Assembly: GCA_051953655.1 (NCBI GenBank)
Contig: JBQCIO010000263.1
Span: forward strand, 1-17,965
Direction: 5' to 3'
Source: JBQCHF01 sp051953655
Lineage (GTDB): Bacteria; Actinomycetota; Actinomycetes; Motilibacterales; Motilibacteraceae
DNA: 17,965 nucleotides
Shown: piece after piece, positions 1 to 6,267 of the stretch
Layout: each line of letters starts with the position of its first letter
How positions within the stretch are numbered: the first letter of the stretch is position 1
Translations under genes and position numbers: made by a program
The notes under the pieces: model-generated
The model's input: the letters and a program-made list of their open reading frames with translations, nothing else
Database searches by the model: none
Told to the model about the DNA's origin: nothing

Positions 1-999
1 GGCGAGGCGCTGGTGAAGGTGCAGACCTGCGGCGTCTGCCACACCGACCTGCGCTATCGCGAGGGCGGCATCACCGACGACTACCCGTTCCTGCTCGGTC
101 ACGAGGCCGCCGGCGTCGTGGAGGCGGTCGGCGAGGGCGTCACCGAGGTCGCTCCCGGCGACTTCGTGGTCCTGAACTGGCGGGCCGTGTGCGGCCAGTG
201 CCGCGCCTGCCGCCGCGGCGAGCCCTGGTACTGCTTCAGCACTCACAACGCCGCGCAGCCGATGACGCTCACCGACGGCACCCCGCTCAGCCCCGCGCTC
301 GGCATCGGCGCGTTCGCCGAGAAGACCCTGGTGGCGGCCGGGCAGTGCACCAAGGTCGACCCCTCCGCCGACGCCGCCGCGGTCGGCCTGCTCGGGTGCG
401 GGGTCATGGCCGGTCTCGGCGCGGCCATCAACACCGGCGGGGTCACCCGAGGCGACACCGTCGCGGTCATCGGCGTCGGCGGCGTCGGCACCGCGGCGGT
501 CATGGGCGCGAGCCTGGCCGGGGCGAGCAAGGTCATCGCCGTCGACCTCGACCCGCGCAAGCTCGAGGTGGCCCGCCGGGCCGGCGCCACCGACGTCGTC
601 GAGGCCGGCGCCGGCGACGTGGTGGAGGCCGTGCGTGAGCTCACCGGCGGCTTCGGCGCCGGCGTCGTCATCGACGCCGTCGGCCGCCCGGAGACGTGGA
701 AGCAGGCCTTCTACGCCCGCGACCTGGCCGGCACCGTGGTGCTCGTCGGCGTGCCCACCCCGGACATGACCCTCGAGATGCCGCTGCTGGACTTCTTCGC
801 CCGCGGCGGCTCGCTCAAGTCCAGCTGGTACGGCGACTGCCTGCCTTCGCGCGACTTCCCGATGCTGGTCGACCTCTACCAGCAGGGCCGGCTCGACCTC
901 GACCTCTTCGTCACCGAGCGGATCGGCCTGGACGACGTCGAGAAGGCGTTCGAGAAGATGCACTCCGGGGACGTCCTGCGCAGCGTGGTGGTCCTGTAG
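1..999 (+). CDS. mscR: S-(hydroxymethyl)mycothiol dehydrogenase, 5'-truncated
   Basis: Zinc-dependent medium-chain alcohol dehydrogenase. The frame is open from base 1, so the true start lies outside the window; 332 residues are present and roughly 30 N-terminal residues are probably missing. Visible motifs, numbered from the first codon here: catalytic-zinc Cys13 in CGVCHTDL, the GHE motif at 33-35, structural-zinc cysteines at 64, 67, 70 and 78, the conserved LLGCGV cysteine, and an NAD-binding VIGVGGVG loop. The NWRAVCGQC segment and the overall pattern resemble the mycothiol-dependent formaldehyde dehydrogenases of actinobacteria. In that family, the spontaneous adduct of formaldehyde and mycothiol is oxidised with NAD to S-formylmycothiol in the cytoplasm. 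The stop codon overlaps the next gene by one base, so the two are probably cotranscribed and translationally coupled. Another NAD-dependent alcohol dehydrogenase of this family is the main alternative. Confidence 0.88.
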   Translation, partial: GEALVKVQTCGVCHTDLRYREGGITDDYPFLLGHEAAGVVEAVGEGVTEVAPGDFVVLNWRAVCGQCRACRRGEPWYCFSTHNAAQPMTLTDGTPLSPALGIGAFAEKTLVAAGQCTKVDPSADAAAVGLLGCGVMAGLGAAINTGGVTRGDTVAVIGVGGVGTAAVMGASLAGASKVIAVDLDPRKLEVARRAGATDVVEAGAGDVVEAVRELTGGFGAGVVIDAVGRPETWKQAFYARDLAGTVVLVGVPTPDMTLEMPLLDFFARGGSLKSSWYGDCLPSRDFPMLVDLYQQGRLDLDLFVTERIGLDDVEKAFEKMHSGDVLRSVVVL

Positions 1000-1634
1000 T
1001 GGGCGGCACCCTCCGGGTCGACCGGGTGGTCACCGCCGGCACCTTCTCCCTCGACGGCGGCACCTGGGACGTGGAGAACACCGTCGGGCTGGTCGGCGAC
1101 GACGACGAGGTGCTCGTCGTCGACGCCGCCCACGACGCCGACGCGATCGCGGCGGCGGTGGGGGAGCGCCGGGTGGTCGCCATCGCCTGCACGCACGCCC
1201 ACGACGACCACGTCGACGCCGCCCCCGAGCTGGCCGCGCGGATGGGCGCGCCGGTGCTGCTGCACCCGGCCGACCGGGTGCTGTGGGACATGACCCACCC
1301 GGACCGGGAGCCCGACGGCGACCTCTCCGACGGCCAGGTGCTCGAGGTGGCCGGCACGCAGGTGCAGGTGCTGCACACCCCCGGCCATGCGCCGGGCGCG
1401 GTCTGCCTGCACGTGCCGGCGCTGGACGTGGTGCTGACCGGCGACACCCTCTTCCAGGGCGGCCCCGGGGCCACCGGCCGCTCCTTCAGCGACTTCCCGA
1501 CCATCGTCGACTCGATCCGGGACCGGCTGCTCGTGCTGGACCCCGGCACCCGGGTGCTCACCGGGCACGGCGACGAGACGAGCGTCGGTGCCGAGGCGCC
1601 GCACCTGCAGGAGTGGGTCGACCGCGGGCACTGA
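999..1634 (+). CDS. Metallo-beta-lactamase-fold hydrolase (glyoxalase II-like), partner of mscR
   Basis: A 211-aa MBL-fold protein starting at the GTG that shares its first base with the TAG of the preceding gene. Metal ligands are visible in order: the H66-A-H68-D-D70-H71 signature, H130 in HTPGH, D149 in GDTLF and H190 in TGHGDET. The FQGGPGATGRS loop is typical of the glyoxalase II-like branch, and two catalytic metal ions are expected. Family knowledge: such hydrolases act on thioesters and are often encoded directly after mycothiol-dependent formaldehyde dehydrogenase. Inference: it may hydrolyse S-formylmycothiol to formate and mycothiol, or a related mycothiol thioester, completing formaldehyde removal. 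No separate ribosome binding site is evident, which fits coupled translation. A longer upstream start in the same frame would overlap the dehydrogenase heavily and is unlikely. The substrate cannot be read from the sequence. Confidence 0.85.
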   Translation: MGGTLRVDRVVTAGTFSLDGGTWDVENTVGLVGDDDEVLVVDAAHDADAIAAAVGERRVVAIACTHAHDDHVDAAPELAARMGAPVLLHPADRVLWDMTHPDREPDGDLSDGQVLEVAGTQVQVLHTPGHAPGAVCLHVPALDVVLTGDTLFQGGPGATGRSFSDFPTIVDSIRDRLLVLDPGTRVLTGHGDETSVGAEAPHLQEWVDRGH

Positions 1635-1696
1635 CGGCGGCCGACGGAACGAGCCGGGCGCCGATCGGAATCGCTGACAGAGCGGATCAGGACGGT

Positions 1697-1717
1697 TGCC
1701 CTCCGCGCAGGAGGGCA
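1697..1717 (+). promoter_or_regulatory. Hairpin enclosing the Shine-Dalgarno of the patatin gene
   Basis: TGCCCTCC (1697-1704) and GGAGGGCA (1710-1717) form a perfect 8-bp stem with a 5-nt loop. The only good ribosome binding site for the GTG at 1728 is AGGAGG at 1709-1714, which lies almost entirely in the 3' arm. The fold would therefore hide it. It could alternatively contribute to termination after the upstream pair, but no T-tract follows. Confidence 0.45.
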
Positions 1718-1727
1718 CGAGAAGCAC

Positions 1728-2633
1728 GTGAGCTTCGGACTCGTGCTCGGTGCGGGCGGCCTCCCCGGGGAGGCCTTCCACCGCGGCGTCCTCCGCGCGC
1801 TCTACGAGGGCTACGGCCTGGACGGGCGCGCGGCCGACGTCGTGGTCGGCACCTCGGCCGGCTCGATCGTGGCCGCGTCCCTGCGCTCGCCCCGGCCCGG
1901 CCACGCGGTGCCGCCCCAGCCGGGCGAGGACGCACCGCTGAGCACCCCGTTCATCCAGGCCGGCGCCGGAGGCCTGCGGCCGCTGCCCGACATGCTGGGC
2001 CTGGCCGGCTACGCCGTGCGGCCCTGGCGGCTGCGTCCGGGCCGGTTCGTGGCCGCCGCGCTGCCCGCCGGCCGCCACTCCACCGAGATCCTCAGCGACC
2101 CGCTGGAGCGACGCTTCCACCACGACTGGCCCACCGCGTGCACCTGGGTGGTGGCCGCCCGCCGCCGCGACGGGCGACGGGTGGTCTTCGGCCGGGACCG
2201 CTTCGACGTCGACCTGCCGACCGCCGTCGCCGCATCGTGCGCCATCCCCGGCTACTTCCGCCCGGTCGTCATCAAGGGCGAGCAGCACGTCGACGGCGGC
2301 GTGCACTCCCCGACCAACGCCGACCTGCTGGCCGGTCAGCGCCTGGACCTGGTCGTCGTCAGCGCGCCCATGGGCGTCGACCCCGCCGGTGCCCGTCCCG
2401 TGGTGGGCCTGCCGCTGCGCCTGGCCTGGCACGCCCAGCTGGCCCGCGAGGTGGCCGCCCTGCGGCGGGCCGGCAGCGAGGTCGTGGTCGTAGAGCCCGG
2501 CGGCGGACTGCTGCGCAGCCTCGGGCTCAACCCGGTCACCGCGCTGCGGCTGGACGAGGTGGAGGAGCGGGCCTACGAGCGGACGGCCGCTCAGCTCGCG
2601 CGCCGGCCCTACGTCGCCGCCGAGGCCGCCTGA
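1728..2633 (+). CDS. Patatin-like phospholipase / serine hydrolase
   Basis: A 301-aa protein with the catalytic dyad of the patatin family: nucleophile Ser43 in the GTSAG elbow, preceded by DVVVGTSAGS, and Asp189 in the HVDGGV motif. The N-terminal glycine-rich oxyanion loop reads GAGGLPG; the usual Arg or Lys position is Pro, a mild departure from the family consensus. The CAIPGYFRPV segment before the DGG motif is also typical. There is no signal peptide or membrane segment, so it is probably cytoplasmic, as in the RssA/YchK-like bacterial branch. Expected activity is lipid acyl-ester hydrolysis; the natural substrate is unknown. The GTG start is chosen because AGGAGG lies 13 nt upstream, although that spacing is long and the site sits in a hairpin. 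It lies 93 bp after the MBL gene on the same strand and may be a separate unit. Confidence 0.85.
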   Translation: MSFGLVLGAGGLPGEAFHRGVLRALYEGYGLDGRAADVVVGTSAGSIVAASLRSPRPGHAVPPQPGEDAPLSTPFIQAGAGGLRPLPDMLGLAGYAVRPWRLRPGRFVAAALPAGRHSTEILSDPLERRFHHDWPTACTWVVAARRRDGRRVVFGRDRFDVDLPTAVAASCAIPGYFRPVVIKGEQHVDGGVHSPTNADLLAGQRLDLVVVSAPMGVDPAGARPVVGLPLRLAWHAQLAREVAALRRAGSEVVVVEPGGGLLRSLGLNPVTALRLDEVEERAYERTAAQLARRPYVAAEAA

Positions 2634-2657
2634 GCGCGACCGCTCGTCCTGACTGCT

Positions 2658-2686
2658 CCGATCGCCGCCGCCGGTCGCACGATCGG
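2658..2686 (+). terminator. Possible terminator hairpin after the patatin gene
   Basis: CCGATCG (2658-2664) pairs with CGATCGG (2680-2686) across a 15-nt loop, 24 nt after the patatin stop. The stem is 7 bp and no T-tract follows, so this is a weak candidate. It could equally be an operator for the following regulator gene. Confidence 0.25.
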
Positions 2687-2761
2687 CTCCGCTCGGCGCA
2701 CCGTCGTGACCGCGTGGGCTCGGAGCGCATGAGACGGGGACCTGCGTGGAAGGGGCCTCGT

Positions 2762-4216
2762 GTGACGTCTGACGCAGCGGCGCGCCCCGGCCCCAGGCCG
2801 CGACCGACCCCCCGCCCCGGACCGCGCGGGAGCGACGCCCCCCATCGCCCTCCGCGGCCGGCCGTGGCCCGCCCTCCGGTGCCGGTCGAGCCGGAGGAGC
2901 AGCGTCACGTCGAGGTGCTCGAGGCGATGGTCCGACGCCTGAGCAGCCAGGTCGAGGGGCTGCAGGACGCGATGCAGCAGCGATCGGTCATCGAGCAGGC
3001 CAAGGGCGTGCTGGTCGCGCGCGAGGGCTGCTCGGTGGAGGAGGCGTTCGCCTCACTCGTCCGCGCCAGTCAGCACCGCAACGTGAAGGTGGCCCGGGTG
3101 GCCGCAGAGGTCGTCGGCACCGCCGGCGCCCCGCCCGCGGCGGCCGGACCCGCCGCGCCCGCCGTTCCCTGCAGCCCCAGCCGGGCCTGCATGCCCGACC
3201 CCTCGACGGCCCCCGCCAGCGGCGCGGCGAGCAGCGAGGAGGAGCGGGCCTGGCGCGAGGCCTACCCGCTCGCGCTCGCCGCGGTGGAGGCCGCCGGCTC
3301 GACGGCCGAGCTCGCCGCGGCTCTTCGCCGGTTCCCCGCCGAGCGTCCACCGGACCACGTCCTGGTCACCGCGCTGGAGGCCGACGGCTCGCTGGCGCTG
3401 CTCGGCTCGGCCGGGCTGGAGCCGCGCGCGGCCTCGGTGTGGCGGCGCATCCCCGCCGTCGTCGACGTGCCGATGACCGTCGCCGCCCGTTTCGGGGCAC
3501 CGGTCTGGTGCCCCGACGCCGAGGACATGCGGGCGCGCTTCCCCGGGGTCGCGCACCTGGTGCCGTTGCCCGGCGGAGCCGGTGGAGCCGGTGGAGCGCT
3601 GGGAGCCGAGCGCCGCATCTCCGGGGTGGACCAGGGGGCTGCGCCGCCGGCGGTGGCCGCCCTGCCGCTGCGGGTCGGCGGCGTCGTGCAGGGCGTGCTC
3701 GCGCTCGGCTGGGCCGGTGACCGGCCGTTCCCGCCCGCTCTGCAAGGTCACCTGGTCGCGCTCGCCGACGCGGCGGCGCAGCGGCTCGTGCGGCTGCAGG
3801 ACGGGCCGGCCGACGACGTCGCGAGCCCGGCCTGCGGTGCGGGCAGCGCCCTCGCCGCGGTCACCATCGCACTGCAGACCGTCCTGGACCCGGCCCTGCT
3901 GCTCAGCCCGGTGCGGGGCGGCGACGGCGTCGTCGACGACTTCCGGGTGGACTGGGCCAACAGCGCCGCCCTGGCGGCCGCAGGCACCCTCCGGCACCGC
4001 TACGTCGGCCTCACCCTGCGCGAGGTCACCCCCGCGGCGGTGCGCGAGCACCTGCTCGTCCCGTACCGCCAGGTGCTCGAGACCGGCCTGCCGGCGCTGC
4101 TGCCCGCGGTCTCCTTCCTCCCCGACACCGGCGACCCGCGGACCGGGCCCACGGTCGCCGTGAGCGCCGCGCGGCTCTTCGACGGGCTGGTGGTGAGCTG
4201 GCGGGCGCACGGATGA
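2762..4216 (+). CDS. ANTAR - GAF - PAS-like regulatory protein with N-terminal ANTAR
   Basis: A 484-aa protein with an unusual domain order. Residues 1-46 are Pro/Arg/Ala-rich and look disordered. Residues about 50-118 form a convincing ANTAR RNA-binding domain: a coiled lead-in, then RSVIEQAKGVLVAREGCSVE and ASQHRNVKVARVAAEVV. A Pro/Ala linker leads to a GAF-like domain (about 165-345), and the C-terminus (about 360-484) resembles a PAS fold, with DDFRVDWANSAA and VSAARLFDGLVVSW. Family knowledge: ANTAR proteins bind paired hexaloop hairpins in nascent mRNA and prevent termination; ANTAR is normally C-terminal to its sensor. No kinase or phosphatase domain is present. The GTG start has GGAAGGGG six bases upstream; an in-frame ATG at 2729 is less well placed. 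Ligand and targets are unknown. The gene is followed 21 bp later by an inverted-repeat element. Confidence 0.8.
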   Translation: MTSDAAARPGPRPRPTPRPGPRGSDAPHRPPRPAVARPPVPVEPEEQRHVEVLEAMVRRLSSQVEGLQDAMQQRSVIEQAKGVLVAREGCSVEEAFASLVRASQHRNVKVARVAAEVVGTAGAPPAAAGPAAPAVPCSPSRACMPDPSTAPASGAASSEEERAWREAYPLALAAVEAAGSTAELAAALRRFPAERPPDHVLVTALEADGSLALLGSAGLEPRAASVWRRIPAVVDVPMTVAARFGAPVWCPDAEDMRARFPGVAHLVPLPGGAGGAGGALGAERRISGVDQGAAPPAVAALPLRVGGVVQGVLALGWAGDRPFPPALQGHLVALADAAAQRLVRLQDGPADDVASPACGAGSALAAVTIALQTVLDPALLLSPVRGGDGVVDDFRVDWANSAALAAAGTLRHRYVGLTLREVTPAAVREHLLVPYRQVLETGLPALLPAVSFLPDTGDPRTGPTVAVSAARLFDGLVVSWRAHG

Positions 4217-4237
4217 GGGCGCGCGGTGATGGGGGCC

Positions 4238-4329
4238 AGGGCGCTGGTGACGGATGTCCTGCTCGGGGCGGGTGGCCGAGTGGCGGAGGTGGGGGCGCAG
4301 AGCGCCTCACGCCGCCGTCACCAGCGCTC
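4238..4329. repeat. Intergenic inverted-repeat element, copy A
   Basis: Left terminus GGGCGCTGGTGACGG (4239-4253) and right terminus CCGTCACCAGCGC (4314-4326) are inverted copies of one another over 13 bases, enclosing about 60 bp. The same termini bound two other intergenic elements in this window. The right flank continues as TTGACCGTG, shared with copy B. This copy begins 22 bp after the stop of the ANTAR gene and lies upstream of the aldo/keto reductase. No ORF lies inside. Confidence 0.75.
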
Positions 4330-4452
4330 TTGACCGTGCTCCCGGCTGCCGCAACCGCCTGGCGTCACCGAGGGGCCAGGGAGCGCGGCCGGGCAGCACC
4401 CTCGTCTCACCCCCCGGACCCCACGGGTGGGAAGGCGCGGCCGCGGGCACGA

Positions 4453-4477
4453 GTTCGGGCTGGGGGAAGGCCCGAAC
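4453..4477. promoter_or_regulatory. Inverted repeat in the leader of the aldo/keto reductase
   Basis: GTTCGGGC (4453-4460) and GCCCGAAC (4470-4477) are perfect 8-bp inverted arms with a 9-nt spacer. They end 7 bp before the AGGAGG ribosome binding site (4485-4490) and 19 bp before the GTG start. The site could be a repressor operator or a 5'-UTR hairpin; the sequence alone does not decide. Confidence 0.35.
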
Positions 4478-4496
4478 AGCTATCAGGAGGATCCAC

Positions 4497-5363
4497 GTGC
4501 AGACCCGCCGCATCGGCGACGTGCAGGTGAGCGCCATCGGCCTCGGCGGCATGCCGATGTCGATCGAGGGGCGCCCCGACGAGGACCGTTCGATCCGCAC
4601 CATCCACGCCGCGCTCGACGCCGGGGTCACGCTCATCGACACCGCCGACGCCTACCACCAGTTCGCCGACGAGGTCGGGCACAACGAGTCGCTCATCGCC
4701 AAGGCCCTGGCCTCCTACGGCGGTGACACCAGCGAGGTGCTGGTCGCGACCAAGGGCGGGCACCTGCGCCCGGGCGACGGCTCCTGGACGCTCAACGGCG
4801 ACCCGGGCTGGCTCAAGCAGGCGTGCGAGGACAGCCTCAAGCGGCTGGGTGTCGAGGCCATCGGCCTCTACCAGTTCCACCGGCCGGACCCGAAGGTGCC
4901 CTACGCCGAGTCGGTGGGCGCGCTGGCCGAGCTGCTCGACCAGGGCAAGATCCGGATGGCGGGCATCTCCAACGCCGACCCGGCCCAGATCCGGGAGGCG
5001 AACGAGGTCCTCGGCGGTCGGCTGGTCTCGGTGCAGAACCAGTACTCGCCCACCTTCCGCACCAGCGAGCCCGAGCTGCGGCTGTGCGACGAGCTGGGCA
5101 TCGCGTTCCTGCCCTGGAGCCCGCTCGGCGGCATCGGCAACGCCGGCGACCTCGGCTCGAAGTTCGCGCCCTTCGCGGAGATCGCCGCGGCGCACGAGGT
5201 CAGCCCGCAGCAGGTGTGCCTGGCCTGGATGCTGGCCGCGTCCGAGCAGGTCATCCCGATCCCGGGCTCGAGCCGGCCGGAGACCATCACCGACTCGGTG
5301 CGCGCTGCGGACCTCAAGCTCTCCGACGACGAGCTCGCGCGCCTCGACGCCGCCGTGTCCTGA
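4497..5363 (+). CDS. Aldo/keto reductase
   Basis: A 288-aa single-domain (alpha/beta)8 oxidoreductase expected to reduce aldehydes or ketones with NADPH in the cytoplasm. The catalytic tetrad of the superfamily is present: Asp48 in IDTAD, Tyr53 in ADAYHQ, Lys86 in VATKGG and His128 in YQFHRPD. The C-terminal cofactor-binding segment IPIPGSSRPETI is intact, and the length is normal. The physiological substrate cannot be assigned; similar proteins include bacterial pyridoxal reductases and general xenobiotic aldehyde reductases. The start is well supported: AGGAGG at 4485-4490 lies six bases before GTG 4497. Longer in-frame starts run through the upstream repeat element and are rejected. An inverted repeat sits just upstream. 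The stop codon lies in the first unit of a 14-bp tandem repeat. Confidence 0.88.
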   Translation: MQTRRIGDVQVSAIGLGGMPMSIEGRPDEDRSIRTIHAALDAGVTLIDTADAYHQFADEVGHNESLIAKALASYGGDTSEVLVATKGGHLRPGDGSWTLNGDPGWLKQACEDSLKRLGVEAIGLYQFHRPDPKVPYAESVGALAELLDQGKIRMAGISNADPAQIREANEVLGGRLVSVQNQYSPTFRTSEPELRLCDELGIAFLPWSPLGGIGNAGDLGSKFAPFAEIAAAHEVSPQQVCLAWMLAASEQVIPIPGSSRPETITDSVRAADLKLSDDELARLDAAVS

Positions 5364-5419
5364 CCGCGGTGTCCTGACCGCGGTGTCCTGACCAGCGTGT
5401 CCTGACCGGTGTCCTGATC
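5355..5419. repeat. Five-unit tandem repeat across the aldo/keto reductase stop
   Basis: Five copies of GTGTCCTGACC(GCG) start at 5355, 5369, 5383, 5397 and 5409, with periods of 14, 14, 14 and 12 bp. The second and third units are identical and the last has GATC in place of GACC. The first unit encodes the last residues and TGA stop of the reductase. Because 14 is not a multiple of three, the TGA triplets fall in all three forward frames. Confidence 0.9.
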
Positions 5420-5455
5420 GCCGGGCCGGACAGCGGGGCGGGCAGGATGGTCCAC

Positions 5456-6253
5456 ATGACCGTCCCGCCCGCCCCGCAGCCGTTCCCGGACGACGACGTC
5501 CTCCCGGCCGCGGTGCAGTGGCTGCGTGCGGTCCCGCTGGGCGGCGGCCGGTCCCTGGACGAGGAGGACCCCTGGGCGCTCCCGCTCGTGGTGCGGCTCG
5601 AGCGGGACAGCAGCGCCACCCACACCGCCGTGCTCGAGGCGGCGGCTCGTGCCGTGCTGGGGCTGCTCTGCGACGACCGGGTGGCGCCCGAGGGGGAGTG
5701 GCACGCCCCGGTGGCCAGGTGGCTTGACGGCCGGATCCGCAAGGTGGTGCGCCGGGCCCGCGCCTCCCGGTGGGAGGCGGTGCTCGGTCTGCCCGGCGCC
5801 ACCGCGGTCGTCGACGGCGCCCAGGTGCGGGCCCTGCTCCCGCACCCGGTGGCCGACCCGCCGCCCGAGGTGGGCAAGCTGCAGGTGTCCGGTCTCGAGC
5901 TGACCGACGACGAGCACGATCGTGCGCCCAGCGTCGATGGCGCGCCGGCCCTGCGCGTCGTCCCCAACCCCTCGGTCGCCATGACGACGGGCAAGGCCGC
6001 CGCCCAGGCCGGCCACGCCGCGCAGCTGGCGCTCACCTACGCGCCGTCGGAGGTCGTGCTCGGCTGGTGGCGGGACGGCTTCCCGCTGAGGGTCACGGAG
6101 ACGACGCAGGACCGGTGGCGAGACGCCTTCGGCCGGGAGGATCCGGGTGCTCCGGACCACGGCGGGGTCGTCGTCGTGCGCGACGGCGGCTTCACCGAGG
6201 TCGCCCCCGGCACCGCCACCGTGCTCGCGGACTGGCGCGGCCGGCTGCCCTGA
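5456..6253 (+). CDS. Peptidyl-tRNA hydrolase Pth2-like protein with N-terminal extension
   Basis: A 265-aa protein. The C-terminal part (about 165-265) carries the Pth2 signature: NPSVAMTTGKAAAQAGHAAQ at 171-190 matches the conserved lysine-containing GK-x-AAQ-x-x-HA helix of the archaeal/eukaryotic-type enzyme. A short strand, GGVVVVRDGGFTEVAPGT, follows. Family knowledge: Pth2 cleaves peptidyl-tRNA to recycle tRNA. Bacteria normally rely on unrelated Pth1, so this would be an accessory enzyme or a repurposed fold. The first 160 residues form an additional domain I do not recognise, with a basic DGRIRKVVRRARASRW helix that could bind nucleic acid. ATG 5456 is preferred because AGGA lies 8 bases upstream; ATG 5447 would add three residues. 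It ends 14 bp from the convergent Blh gene. Confidence 0.65.
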   Translation: MTVPPAPQPFPDDDVLPAAVQWLRAVPLGGGRSLDEEDPWALPLVVRLERDSSATHTAVLEAAARAVLGLLCDDRVAPEGEWHAPVARWLDGRIRKVVRRARASRWEAVLGLPGATAVVDGAQVRALLPHPVADPPPEVGKLQVSGLELTDDEHDRAPSVDGAPALRVVPNPSVAMTTGKAAAQAGHAAQLALTYAPSEVVLGWWRDGFPLRVTETTQDRWRDAFGREDPGAPDHGGVVVVRDGGFTEVAPGTATVLADWRGRLP

Positions 6254-6267
6254 GCGTGCTCGGGTGG

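Noticed and set aside
4268..4345. tRNA-like D-arm sequence (GGCCGAGTGGCGG) inside element A
   Set aside because: It resembles the 5' part of a class II tRNA, but there is no TTCGA T-loop, no anticodon arm and no matching acceptor stem within reach.
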